Shown here: positions 47,160 through 59,089 of the stretch, piece after piece
How positions within the stretch are numbered: position 1 is the first letter of the stretch
How the letters are laid out: every line of letters starts with the position of its first letter
Source of the DNA: Artemia franciscana
Lineage: Eukaryota > Arthropoda > Branchiopoda > Anostraca > Artemiidae
Assembly (NCBI RefSeq): GCF_032884065.1
Contig: NC_088880.1
Coordinates: forward strand, 34,288,008 to 34,352,007
Length of the DNA stretch: 64,000 bases
Reading direction: 5' to 3'
Program-made: the position numbers and the translations under genes
The notes under the pieces: generated by a model
What the model saw: only the letters and a program-made list of their open reading frames with translations
Told to the model about the DNA's origin: nothing
Databases searched by the model: none

Positions 47160-47900
47160 TGGGCTCACGTATCTTTTTTTTAAAATTATTTACGCATTTT
47201 TTTTTACAATAGCAAACCCATCCGAGAGCTTTTTTTCTATGTAAGACTTTATTTTGCGTTAAATGTAGTCCCCTCTTTCTGGAAAAAAGAGCTTTGAAAG
47301 TTTATTTCAAGAAATACCCTAGAAGAATAGAATTACTTCCATCATTAGCTCAAATACATCCAATCAAATTCTGAGATAGCCATTTTGTTCAGCACAGTTG
47401 AAACGTTCGGAAACTATGCCTTTGAGGATGACAACCTCCCCCCTCAAATCCCTCATGGTAAGGGTCTTTAATGTTTTTTTTTTACAATTATAGCAAAACC
47501 CATCCGAGAGTTTTTTCTATGTAAAATTTTATTCTGCGTTAAATGTAGTCCCCTCTTTCTGGAAAAAAACAGCTTCGAAGGTTTGTTTCAAAAAATAACC
47601 CACAAGAATAGAATCAGTTCCATCATTAGCTCAAATGCATTCAATCATAATTTTGAGATGACCATTTTCTTCAGCATAGTTGAAACGTCCGGAAACTATT
47701 TCTTTGAGGATGAAGCCCCCCCCCCCCCAAAAAAAAAATTAGCCTCACGACAAGGGTATTTTTTTTACAATTCTAGTAAAACCTACCCAGGAAATTCTTT
47801 CTATGTAAAATTTTAAATTGCGTTAAATGTAGTCCCCTCTGTCTGGAAAAAAAAACAGCTTTGAAAGTTTGTTTTAAGAAATACCCCAGAAGAACAGAAT
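47160..47900. repeat. Three tandem copies of a 290-bp repeat, last one partial
   Basis: CCCATCCGAGAG, CTATGTAA, TTGCGTTAAATGTAGTCCCC and TCTGGAAAAA recur at about 47218-47285, 47500-47570 and 47788-47855. Copies 1 and 2 continue through ATAGCCATTTTGTTCAGCAC / ATGACCATTTTCTTCAGCAT, a phrase shared with family D. Copy 3 stops earlier. Confidence 0.88.
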
Positions 47901-48530
47901 TACTCTTCCCCCTTTTCAAATACCCCAAAATCATTAAAATTAAATGTCCTGAAAGATTCAAGACATTTATCCAAAATATGAAAAACCAATAAGTCGGTTT
48001 TTAAATTTTTCTCTTTATGTTTATATATCCGCATTATAAATTTTGTTTTAGTCATTTCATTTTATATTATATTACGTTGTATATAATAGTAACATTTTTG
48101 TAGAACAAAAATGTCTAAAATTGTAAAAATTTGTAATTAGAAGGAGCATGTTATTATAAATATAATTACGTTGAGCAATTATAATATTTGCATTTTGAAA
48201 CCACATACAACGAAAATGATGCCACCGGTCCCAAAAAATTTGGGGCTAGAAATTAATTTTTGTGAATGAGGGGACTCCTGGATGAGTTATCTGATACTCC
48301 GTACGGCCCAGACAATTTTGCAATTATATACCCTTTCGCTCCAGACAAAACGAAACAAGCAATAGCTACATAAAAAATTAGAAAGAAGTTCTTTCATGTT
48401 TCCAGGTCTCATCCAATATAAACAGATAACAAAACAAATATTCCCTCAGTTTAATAAAAAAAAAGTCATTTGCACCCTTGGATTTAAACTAAAAAGTGGC
48501 TTTATAAAGTTAAAAAATCATGATGTTGAA

Positions 48531-48805
48531 GATCATTCGTATTTCAAAATAGTTTCACTGTTTCATTACATTTAATTTAAATATGACTTTATTTATGCAA
48601 AAAAACTTATAAATAAGTTTGAAATGCTTTCGCTGACACAAAACATTAATAACACTGAAACCGTGGAGAAGATCATTCGTATTTCAAAATAGATTCACTG
48701 TTTCATTACATTTAATTAAAATATGACTTTGTTTATATAAATATAACTTATATATAAGTTTGAAATGCTTTCACTGACACAAAACATATAATAATACTGA
48801 AGCTG
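48531..48805. repeat. 140-bp tandem duplication
   Basis: GATCATTCGTATTTCAAAAT to GCTGACACAAAACAT occurs at 48531 and again at 48671 with a few differences. Between 47900 and 48530 I see nothing beyond AT-rich DNA. Confidence 0.9.
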
Positions 48806-48954
48806 GGGAGAGGGAGGAGGGGCAAATTGGGCCAAAAATCCCTCACTTGGGCCAGGCCGTCATTCAAATTAAGATAAAATGAACAATAATTTTCTAAGAC
48901 GTTATCAAAAATGATAACAAAAAACTAAAAAAATGACGATAACAATTTCGTTGA

Positions 48955-49349
48955 TTAGAAATAAGTATCTCACAAGGGCATTTTCTATGACACCGTCATT
49001 AAAATGAAGGCAATAATTTCTTTAAGTTGGGATAATATGAGACCTACCAGAAGAATAAAAAAACTAAAGAATAAGAAAAAGAGCTAAAACGCACTGAATA
49101 AGAAAAGAGCTAAAATGCATTGCTGTATATCATTGTATAGCCTTCATATTTCTCAAACAATTGACGATAACAAAAAAATTGACGATAACAAAAATGGTAA
49201 GAAAAAAAACTAAGAAAAATGACGATAATAATTTCGTTGACTAGAAATAAGTACCGGCTCTCACAACGGCATTTTCTAAGACGCCATCATTAAAATGAAG
49301 GCAATAATTTCGTTAGGTTGGGATAATATTAAACCTGCCAGAAAAATAG
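48955..49349 (+). repeat. Family E, two partial copies in tandem
   Basis: Copy one 48955-49200; copy two begins about 49225 and is cut at 49349 by composite element S4. The remainder of copy two resumes at 51618 with AACTAAAGAATAAGAAAAAG. Confidence 0.85.
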
Positions 49350-51617
49350 AACAAGAGCAAAGAGCTCATATGGCATGAGCTCTAGCAAAATTATAAGAAT
49401 CAATAGATTGATTTAAAAGGAAAAGCAAAGGCTTAATGTCGGAAGGGATTTAAGATAAGAGCTCTAAGACACGAGGTCCTTCTAAATACAAAAAATTCTT
49501 TAAGATCCGATCACCCACCCGTAAGTTGAAAATACCTCATTCTTTCTAATCTTTCCTCTCCCTTCAGCCCCCCAGATGATCGAATGGGGCCCCTAACTCC
49601 CTCAAAGAGAGCGGATCCAGTCCAGTTACGGTAATCACGTATCTACGACATTTGCTTATTCTATTCAACATGTTTCATCCCGATCCCTCCACTCTAAGCG
49701 TTTTCCAAGATTTCCAGTTTCCCCCTCCACCTCCCCTCAATGTCACCAGATCTGGTCAGGATTGAAAATAAGAGCTCTGGGACATGAGTGCCTTCTAAAT
49801 ATCAAATTTCATTAAAATCTGATATCTGATCGGGATCAATATCAATTATCAATATCTGATCGGGATCTAAAATAAGAGTTCTGAAGCACAATATCCTTTA
49901 AATATCAAGTTTCATTAAGATCCGGTAACCCGTTCTTAAGTTAAAAATACCTCATTTTGTCTAATTTTTCCGAATTGAACTCCCCCCCCCTCAGCTCCCC
50001 CAAAGAGAGCGTATTCAGTCCGGTTATGTCAATCACGTATCGAGGACTTGTGCTTATTCTTCCCACTAAGGTTCATCCCTCTACTTTCTCCACTCAAAGC
50101 GTTTTCCAAGATTTGCCGTTTCCCCCTCCAACTCCCCCAATGTCACCGGATACGGCCGGAATTTAAAATAAGAGCTCTGAGATAGGAGGTCCTTCTAAAC
50201 ATCAAATTTCATTAAGATCCCTTCACCCATTCGTAAGTTAAAAATACCTCATTTTTTTCAATTTTTCCTCTCCCTCCAGCCCCCCAGTTGGTCGAATCGG
50301 GGAAAAGACTGTTATCAAGTCATTTTTGCAGGTCCCTAGCACGCCTATCAATTTTCATTGTCCTAGCACGTCCAGAGCACCGAACTCGCCAAAGGACAAG
50401 AAATCCCCCCAATTCCCCCAAAGAGAGCGACCCATTCTAATTATGTCAATCGCGTATCTAGAACTTGTGCTTATTCTTCCTATCAAGTTTCATCCCGATC
50501 TCTCCACTCTAAGCGTTTTCCAAAATTTCTCATTCCCCCCTCCAACCCCCTATGTCCCCGAATCTGTTTCAAATTGAAAACGGAACATTTGAGACCAAAG
50601 GTCTTTTTATATACAAGTTTCATCAAAATCCGACCACCCATTCGTAACATAAAGATGTATCAATTTTCACGTTTTCCGAGGTTTTTGATCTCCCCCTCCA
50701 AGTCCTCCTAATGTGACTGGATCTGGTCGGGATTTGAAGTAGGAACTTTGAAGCACGAGATCCTTCTAAATATCAAATTTCATTAAGATCTGATCATCTG
50801 TTCGTAAGTTACAAATACCTCATTTTTTATAATTTTTCCGAATTCCCCCCCCCCCAAACTCCCCAAAAAGAGCAGATCCGGTTCGGTTGCGTCAGTGACG
50901 TATCTTGAAATTGTGCTGATTATTCCCAACAAGTTTCATCCTGATCTCTCCACTTTCAGCGTTTTCCAAGATATCCGGTTCCCATCCCCGACTCCCCCCA
51001 ATGACACTGGATCCGATCAGGATTTAAAATAAGAGATCCGAGTTACGAATTCCTTTTAACTATGAAATTTCATTAAAATCCGATCACTCCTTCGTAAGCT
51101 AAAAAATACCTCATTTTTTCTAATTTTTCAGAATTAACCCTCCCCAAACTCCCCCAAAGAGAGCGGATGATGTCAATCACGTATCTAGAACTTGTGCTTA
51201 TTCTTCTTATCAAGTTTCATCCCGATCCCTCCACTCTAAGCGTTTTCCAAGATTTTAGGCTTTCCCCTCCAACTTCCCCCAATGTCACCGAATCCGGTTG
51301 AAATGTGAAATAATAGCTCTGAGACACGATATTCTTCTAAATATTAACTTTCATTAAGATCCAATCAGCTGTTCGTAATTAAAAAACCTCATTTTTTTCT
51401 AATTTTTCCGAATTAACCGATCCCACTCCCTCCCCCCCAGATGGTCGAATAGGGGAAACGTCTGTTTCCTGATACTCCTGCCAAATTTCATCGCCCTAAC
51501 TTATCAGGAAGTGCCTAAATTCGCAAAACCGGGACCGACAGACATACCGCCAGACAGACAGACCGACAGAATTTGCGATCGCTATGTGTCACTTGGTAAA
51601 TACCTAGTGCCATAAAA
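49350..51617 (+). mobile_element. Composite element S, copy 4, inserted into family E
   Basis: Begins AACAAGAGCAAAGAGCTCAT and ends CTAGTGCCATAAAA. The interrupted family E sequence reads ...CCAGAAAAATAG before and AACTAAAGAATAAG after, against an uninterrupted CCAGAAGAATAAAAAAACTAA at about 49040, so both ends of the element are placed to within a few bases. About seven modules lie inside, in the same order as in S3 and S5. The terminal palindrome is worn here (CACTTGGTAAATACCTAGTG). No coding potential. It lies in the sense-opposite direction to the host WDR45-like intron. Confidence 0.93.
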
Positions 51618-51720
51618 AACTAAAGAATAAGAAAAAGAGCTAAAATGCATTCAATAAGAAAAAATCTAAAATCCATTACTGTACATCATGTGTAGCCATC
51701 ATATTTCTCAAAAATTCTAA
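51618..51720 (+). repeat. Family E, right remainder after S4
   Basis: AAGAAAAAGAGCTAAAATGC and TGTGTAGCCATCATATTTCT continue family E where it was cut at 49349. Confidence 0.85.
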
Positions 51721-52852
51721 ATAGCCAGCTAAAAAAGAAAAATAAATAACTAAAAGGAAAAAAATAATGAATATTTTTAACCCTTCAGTCTTGTTTGGGC
51801 AACCCTGAACATTCTATTAAATATGAGATTGGTGACGGGTAGTAGAAAGCACTCTAGAATTTATAAGGGTTAATAAATTCAGCTTGTAGCTTAACTTCCA
51901 ATTATTTACTATTTTTTAATTTTTTCTCTAAAATTAAATTTTTCAGGGGAATATATTTCTTAATTTGTAAGCATAAATTATTTATATAGCCTAAAGTAGC
52001 AGTGAATACAGGTAAAAAAAAACAACAAACAAACACGAAATTCAGGCCACCTTACAACAGGTTATAAAATTCAAAATATAAAATTCAATAAAATTCAATT
52101 TTCAAAGCAGGTAATATTCAAAATGGTGGATTGATGGCCGTGCCGTCTAGCATAACATAGCCCATAGCCCTTGCAGTCTACCATAGCGCGTGCTGCCTAC
52201 CGTCCCCCTCCATTTGCCGGTGCCGTCCACCATAACAACTGAAAAACTACAGGTCTCCCTGGTCACCTACGAGTCCGGAGAACTTGTTGGTCATGTGTCA
52301 ATCCTAAAACACAATAGTTTGCCTGAGACTCTAAGTAGGCAAGCCAATTAGGCATTGGTCACATGCTCACCTGTGAGTCCGAGCAAATTCAGTCCCCCCA
52401 CCCTTTTGCATACAAGTCCAGACAACATTGTCCGTCATGAATCAGCCCAAAAGTCCCGATCATCCCAAAAGTTCAGTGACTATCTACCTTAGTTCTGCCC
52501 TAAGATGGATGATAGGCTATCTATCAACAGTGAAAATGACATCATTTTTAAACATTTCTGAAAAAGGCTTATACAAGCTGTGCCTCTCACTGAGACTATC
52601 TGTCTTGGCTTTTTCTCCAATAAGCCTTGGTGGATTGATACAACTTGATTTTAATAGAAAAAAAAAATTACATATCACGATTCAAACTAACACAGTTTTG
52701 TTAGCTGACCCTGTTTCACCTCTTACTCCCCATTCACAACATAAAAAATTTAGTTCCAAAACGGTATACATCACAGCACGGGCAAAGGAAAGTTTCCCTT
52801 TACGTAAATCGTAATAGCTTCACTTGCTACTTGACATTGCACACGCGCAAAA
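51721..52852. other. Intronic, with one unassigned 126-codon frame (52437-52814)
   Basis: The plus-strand frame from ATG 52437 to 52814 has no family signature, no splice context that I trust, and lies antisense in the WDR45-like intron. Around 52130-52230 there is a loose repetition of GCCGTCTACCATAAC-like words. I would not call a gene here. Confidence 0.35.
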
Positions 52853-53178
52853 CAGAGGCGCCATTGGGGGGGGGGGGGGTCAGGGGTGAGCAAATGCCCA
52901 CCCCAGATTTTCCAGGGGGCCAAGCTTCCACCACAAAGGGCCCTTTTCCGGCCATAATTATCCATTAAGTCCAACATAATCCATTCTGTTCAAACGATTT
53001 AAACTAACTGCACGCCTATTAGCCAAAGAGCGTAATTACCTGACGACCCTTGGGGTAATTATGCTATTTGCTATTAATCATTGTAAACTTTGAAAGTAGG
53101 TTAGATTCATAATAAAAGTCTCAAGTTCTGTCAAATGCCCCATGCCCACCCCAAGATTTGGCCCAAATGGCACCTCTG
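52853..53178. mobile_element. Non-autonomous hAT transposon (MITE), 326 bp, perfect 8-bp TSD
   Basis: The ends are CAGAGGCGCCATTGGG and, reverse complemented, CAGAGGTGCCATTTGGG, 15 of the first 16-17 positions agreeing. The element is flanked on both sides by GCGCAAAA (52845-52852 and 53179-53186), an exact 8-bp target duplication, the size produced by hAT transposases. CAG-starting ends also fit hAT. The interior has a G14 run and no coding frame. It sits 92 bp from the WDR45-like exon. Confidence 0.93.
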
Positions 53179-53270
53179 GCGCAAAAGCGAGAAATCTCTA
53201 ATGGAGAAGATAGAAATTTTCCATACTGTATAATATTTATGCTGTAATTTCTTATTATATTGCTACTAAC

Positions 53271-53395
53271 CTGCTACCGTGTTTTTGGAAACAAAAGTAC
53301 ACACGCATGCGGATTCTGGGGGTACTGTGAAGGTTGCCAAGGCCCACTGAGAGTCGATATACCCCCCAGCTGTATTTAATCCAATCTTTGATAAC
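53271..53395 (-). CDS. WDR45: WDR45/WIPI4-like protein, penultimate visible exon
   Basis: On the minus strand the acceptor GAATTGCCTTACAG is followed by G, then [20 protein letters not shown] and [20 protein letters not shown], and a donor GTTAGT. YxDSQWxLAxFTVPxESACxC is the blade-7 region of WIPI4-type PROPPINs. The first base completes an Ala codon begun in the exon at 60278-60379 (GC+G) and the last base starts the Ala codon finished at 46912, so three exons join without frame break. The loop after the FTVP strand is shorter than in the vertebrate protein, as judged from memory. Confidence 0.92.
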
Positions 53396-55029
53396 CTGTA
53401 AGGCAATTCAAAATACACAATTGAATCTCTCTCATAGTAGCGCATAGTAGCGCACAACTTTGTTATGAATTTGCCAAACATATTTTTGAAGCTTATTAAG
53501 CAGACAATTACAAAAGAGAAACCGAACTCAAGGGAAACGTTTTCTCTTCAGACAAGAATCGAAGATTGTATAGAATTTCATTAGAAATCAGAATCGGAAT
53601 TAATCATTAAAAGAAAAAAAAATTGAAGTCCAAGTATTCAAAAAAATTCTTACTACCAGGAGAAATTGAAATTTTTCAGACCAAAAATGAAAATGCGGAG
53701 CTTTCATGATATTTCATAGCTATTCAAGGACAATTTTTATAGAAAGACCAATCCTAGTTCTCATTTTGACGTCTCGAAATGTCAATCAATCCTGGTAGCA
53801 AGAAAACAAAGTTAGTTTTTTGTTTACACTAGATAAATACGATTTTTTTTAATGTTTTACTTTTTGAGCTTTAGTTTTGATTTTTACCATTTAAAGCATT
53901 ACTATGAACAGTAGACGAACGAACGTACTATATGCAAAACATATGTTTAAATTTCATAAGAATTAGCTATTTATCTTCTTTGACGGATCTTCTCATCACA
54001 GCATAAGCATATATGAAAAGTCCTACACTCTCCATTAAGATTTTTGACACATATCAGTCTAGACTTCTCTTCATGACTCCGCCTCTTCGCACAAGCGCAA
54101 TGACAAATGTTTAGCATATTACGATGGGCTTATGCTGCGATCTGACTGAAGAAACCGAAACTACTGCTGTGACACGCAGAAGGATATCCTTTTCCAGGCC
54201 TTTAATCTGTATCATTTCTGAAAAAAAAATTTCGCGACTGTTCACATACTTATACTGTGCTTCTGATCAGTTTTTGCACATCCTGCTCATATTCGCTATG
54301 CGTGAATATTCGTATTGTTTCAATCCAGCTTATACCCAGGAGTATACCTAGTTCTTTCTTCCAAATTCGCATAGCAACGGTGCAAAACGAAACCGTATTT
54401 TAATAAATGTTTATTTTTTTTGTCGATTTGATCTCAGACAACATCTGCTTAGCAATGAGACCACAGGAAGTTGGAGAAATAGCAATTAAGAGATTCGAAC
54501 CCACATTTTACACTCGTTTGATACCCACAGACTAACTTAAATAAAAACGTTTAAAAATGAAATTTCAAAGGAAAGTAGGTTTTGTGAAGATTTCAAGTAT
54601 CCAATAAGAATTGTATATATGGTACTTCAATATGGAACAATTCATTATCAGCCGCTAAAAATCAAATAAAATTTGTTGTTTCATTAGTTTAATATGTAAT
54701 AAACTTGCATCAATATTGTACACCTTTTAAATTTATTTCTTTCAACTATACAGATAAGAAACTGACTAAATACAAAATTCAATCAAATAGTTGAATAGGC
54801 CTTAATAAGTACGTGATTAGCTTACTAGCTATTTTAAATATAGCCTATTTAATTTGCAGTAAAGCAAAAATACATTTTTGTCTCTGTTTAAATTTGGCTT
54901 GATTTTTCATCAGACTTTCAGTTTGTTCTGTGTTTTCTTTTTCCTTTTATAGTAGCTTCTGTAGTCTGTCATCTTACAAAGTTAATTTATAGGTTTTAAA
55001 CTCAGAAGGACCCAAATATTAAAACGCGT
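53396..55029 (-). other. WDR45-like intron sequence (start of 6.9-kb intron), nothing recognised
   Basis: The intron spans 53396-60277. This first part is AT-rich and shows no element I can name. The 75-codon frame at 54124-54351 lacks any signature. Confidence 0.5.
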
Positions 55030-55590
55030 TAACACCTAAAGCCAAGGCTCAGGTTTTTTTTTTTTTTACAGTTAAAAAAAGTTTGGAAGAATAAGAAGTC
55101 TGCAAACCAAAATTAGAATATTAGAAGCTACAGTAATGTCAGTGATCAAATATGACTTTGAAGCATGGGCACTCCGAAAAGTGGATAAAAATTTATTAGA
55201 TGTTTTCCAGAGAAATTGCCTACGGATTGTTCTGGGTACCGGGATGACTGACCGTATTTCAAACAGTAGTACGAAAAATGTGGTTCAATCCCGCTGTCTA
55301 GGGCTATAATGAAAGAAATGTTGAGATTGCTAGGCCACGTTCTGTGGATGAAGGATGACAGATTGCCAAAGATTGTCCTTTTGGCCAACCGTCTGGGGCT
55401 ACACGGAAAGCAGGTCGTCCTCTTCTGGGGTGGGAGATTGTCATAAATAAATATTTAACGGAAATGGGAAGTTCCTGGAAGGGTGTAAAGAGGGAGGCCT
55501 TGAATAGACTAGGTTGGAGGAGGAGCATGCGTAGCTATGTTGGCCTCAGAGGGCTTGGTGCTGCGGTGAGTTATTAGTAGTAGTAGTAAT
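55030..55590 (+). pseudogene. LINE C-terminal fragment, same family as 3345-4065
   Basis: Frames read LKKVWKNKKSANQ, then QTKIRILEATVMSVIKYDFE and AWALRKVDKNLLDVFQRNCL, RIVLGTGMTDRISNSSTKNV, then (after frameshifts) LLGHVLWMKDDRLPKIVLL and a closing LGLGAAVS-type stretch before a TAG-rich tail (TAGTAGTAGTAG). This is the 3' end of a non-LTR retrotransposon ORF2. The shared order with the minus-strand copy supports one family. Inserted antisense in the WDR45-like intron; inactive. Confidence 0.82.
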
Positions 55591-55689
55591 TAACACTTGA
55601 ATATATTTTGAAAACAAAGTGAAGCAAAATAATAAACGAACTAAAAGAAGCAGCGCTCACATGAAATTCTGATGTTTTTTGGTAAATAA

Positions 55690-55770
55690 ACAAACTTTCT
55701 CTCACTTTTATAAAAGTGTGACTTTTATATAAAAGTGTGAAAAAACACACTTTTATATTAAAATTCTTCA
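55690..55770. repeat. Cluster of short palindromes CACTTTTATAAAAGTG
   Basis: 55703-55718 is a perfect 16-bp palindrome, followed by TGTGACTTTTATATAAAAGTGTG and CACACTTTTATATTAAAA, so several alternative hairpins can form. Confidence 0.85.
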
Positions 55771-56136
55771 TTGTTTTCAATAGTGTTTCAGGATTCATTT
55801 AGAAGGAACACTTAATTAGCTTTATAACTCGTTTGTTTGCTCCCCATGTATTTTTCTAGTGCCATTATGGAAGTTTTTTACCTCGTCAGAACGTCAACAA
55901 ATTCGATCTGTCTTTTTCAAATTTTGTAAGTATTTTCTTCGTGTTCCTGTTGGGTCCCATAACAGTTATGTCTTCAAACATTACTGAGTTCTTGAGATAT
56001 GTGATAAGATAGATGTTTTAGAAGGCAGATTCTGACAGCGATCTGAGTCAGTCGTAGATTTTCCGATAGGCTGTATTAATCGTTTTTGTATTATTGGTAG
56101 TGTATTTTTTAGTCTTTGTGATGATTAAATAAAAAA

Positions 56137-56345
56137 AAAGTTTTTTTAACTGAAAGTAAGGAGCGATATTAAAACTTAAAACGAAAAGAAATTACTTCGT
56201 ATATGAAAGGGGCTGCTTCCTCATCAACGCCCTGCTCTTTACGCTGAAGTTTGAAAAAACCTTTAGAGCTTTTTTTAGAGTTTTGGTTACTATTGAGCCG
56301 GGTTACTCCTTACTACAGTTCGTTACCACGAACTGTTTGATAGGG
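56137..56345. repeat. Family D, two end fragments joined
   Basis: AACTGAAAGTAAGGAGCGAT to CTCTTTACGCTGAAGTTT (inverted D start) is followed by TTAGAGTTTTGGTTACTATT to the palindrome ACAGTTCGT-TACC-ACGAACTGT and TTGA (D end). The internal 1.5 kb is missing. Confidence 0.75.
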
Positions 56346-56704
56346 AGTTTTTATTATGCATATTTCCTTTTCTACGCTCCTCTAAGCGCATTTTTGTATC
56401 AACAGAGGGTTCAAATAAATCACTATTATTATTATACTAGTTTTGACTATTAGTTTATTCCTTTCTCTATTATTAAGGGGTAGAATAGACATTTTATTAT
56501 ATTCACAGTTATGTTTTAATAATCTAGAATTTAATATATCATAATATAGTATATCATAATATATTATAACTTATATATAAATTATATTTATATTTAATGT
56601 AAACAAACATACTTCTTAATTTCATCTTCAATTACCATATAGATTTCGGATCTTTTCTGTTATACCTTTACCACTAATTAAAATGCGTTTTTTTAGACAT
56701 TTAT

Positions 56705-56993
56705 GGGTATTAAGTTGAAGCAAAAGAATGACGTATGGCAAAAGCTTTGGAAATATATAGTTTGGGCAATAAATTTGCACATTAGGAGGGAACGGTTGGG
56801 GATAAAACAAAGTTAAGTGCTTTTGGGAATGATATAAGTAAGTTCTTTAGGATTTTTTGGATTACTTATATAATTCCTCAAAGCGCTTCCCTTTGCTTTA
56901 CTCCCCCCCCCCTAATATGCAAATATATAGCCCAAATTCCATATATTCCAAGCATTTTACCACACGTCCTTCTTTTATCTCAATTTAATACCC
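56705..56993. repeat. Foldback element with arms of about 130 bp
   Basis: 56705-56838 (GGGTATTAAGTTGAAGCAAA onward) is an imperfect inverted copy of 56865-56993 (ending TCAATTTAATACCC), with a 26-bp loop. Identity is perhaps 75-80% by eye, with several indels. No target duplication was seen. A transcript would form a long hairpin. Confidence 0.85.
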
Positions 56994-57769
56994 GCAAACT
57001 GAAGCAGCTTAATCCACGACTAAATAGTGGTGAAGGTATAACAGAGGAGATTCTAGTTTTCAGGCTTCCGGGTATCAGGTAGAAATTATGGCTTTTCGAA
57101 GATATACAAGCTTTGACCATATGTTGTCTCTTCTCGATGGTTAAAAATGCCAGAATCAAGGCCAAAAGAACACACCGAGTGTGAATCAAACGCGAGCCAC
57201 CCACGTGAGGGGCGAGCATTATACAAAAAGACTAAGAATGGTCAAACATTAAATGTTCGCATCTAAATATTATGGGAGCAATTGAAATTGTGTTAAATTC
57301 TGGCAGTTTTGTTGTTTTTGACCTATCATGGAAAGGGGGGGGGGCAATCCATAATCAAAAATGAGTAGATCTATGGAAATCCTTACATATATTCTAACTG
57401 AAGCCAAACAACCATCGAAAACTGTAAAGTAACTGAAGAGAAAAGTAAGAAAAATTATGTTTATTTAACAAAAAATCAGAATTTCATGGGACTGTTAGTT
57501 CCAATGTGAAGACGTTCAGTACACTTTCTAAAATCTGATTAATGCGTAAGCACACAGGTAAAAAAAAGTGATACCGGGTGGTTACTTTATTAAAATGACC
57601 ATGAGACGTGTGGACCACATTCATCCCCTTGAAATCGTGCTCTGGTTTTGAATATGTGATTCTGATGTTTACGTATTCTCATATGGGTACACATGGGAGT
57701 ATTATGACCATAAAATATAAGCTCTGATAAGATGTGACATTTGCTTTGATAGGCTAATATAATTTCGCA
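56994..57769. other. Intronic, no gene recognised
   Basis: Contains a G10 run near 57340. The 79-codon minus-strand frame at 56980-57219 has no signature. Confidence 0.45.
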
Positions 57770-58685
<916 letters not shown>

Positions 58686-59089
58686 AGACCAGGACACCCG
58701 AACACAAATGACGACCGGGACAAAAATGACGACCGGGACACCGGGACACAGGGAATATAAATGACGACCGCGACACTCAAAGACAAATTAAAGACTGGGA
58801 CACCGGGACACAAATGACGACCGGGACACAAATGACGACCGGGACACAGGGAAACAAAAACAACGGGGACGCCGGGGGGCACAGGGGGATACCGTTCGAT
58901 TAGCAATCACCATCAACAAAGCTCAAGGGCAATCAGTAGAATAAGACACAGGGACACAACTACAATAGCGCGTAACTAATATGGCACGTAACGACTTGCG
59001 CGCGCGGGGGGGCTTGGGTGGGGGGGATGTGCGAAGCGCCCCCACCAACTAGGTGTTGGGGTGGCGCGAACGGCCACCCCAACAGCTAG
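58686..59089 (+). mobile_element. Helitron copy H2b, internally deleted
   Basis: Minisatellite, then only about 55 bp of helicase (CATCAACAAAGCTCAAGGGC), then a jump to the subterminal region and both 3' hairpins, ending CTAG at 59086-59089. About 160 bp of the helicase remnant are missing relative to H2. Confidence 0.85.

Noticed and set aside
53266..53481. Taking the whole 71-codon minus-strand frame as one exon
   Set aside because: Homology begins only at the acceptor at 53396 and stops at the donor at 53270; the extra residues have no counterpart.
54425..54540. TTCGAA-type B box on the minus strand (GGGTTCGAATCT) suggesting a tRNA
   Set aside because: The T stem does not pair, there is no matching A box or acceptor stem at the right distance, and no cloverleaf could be drawn.
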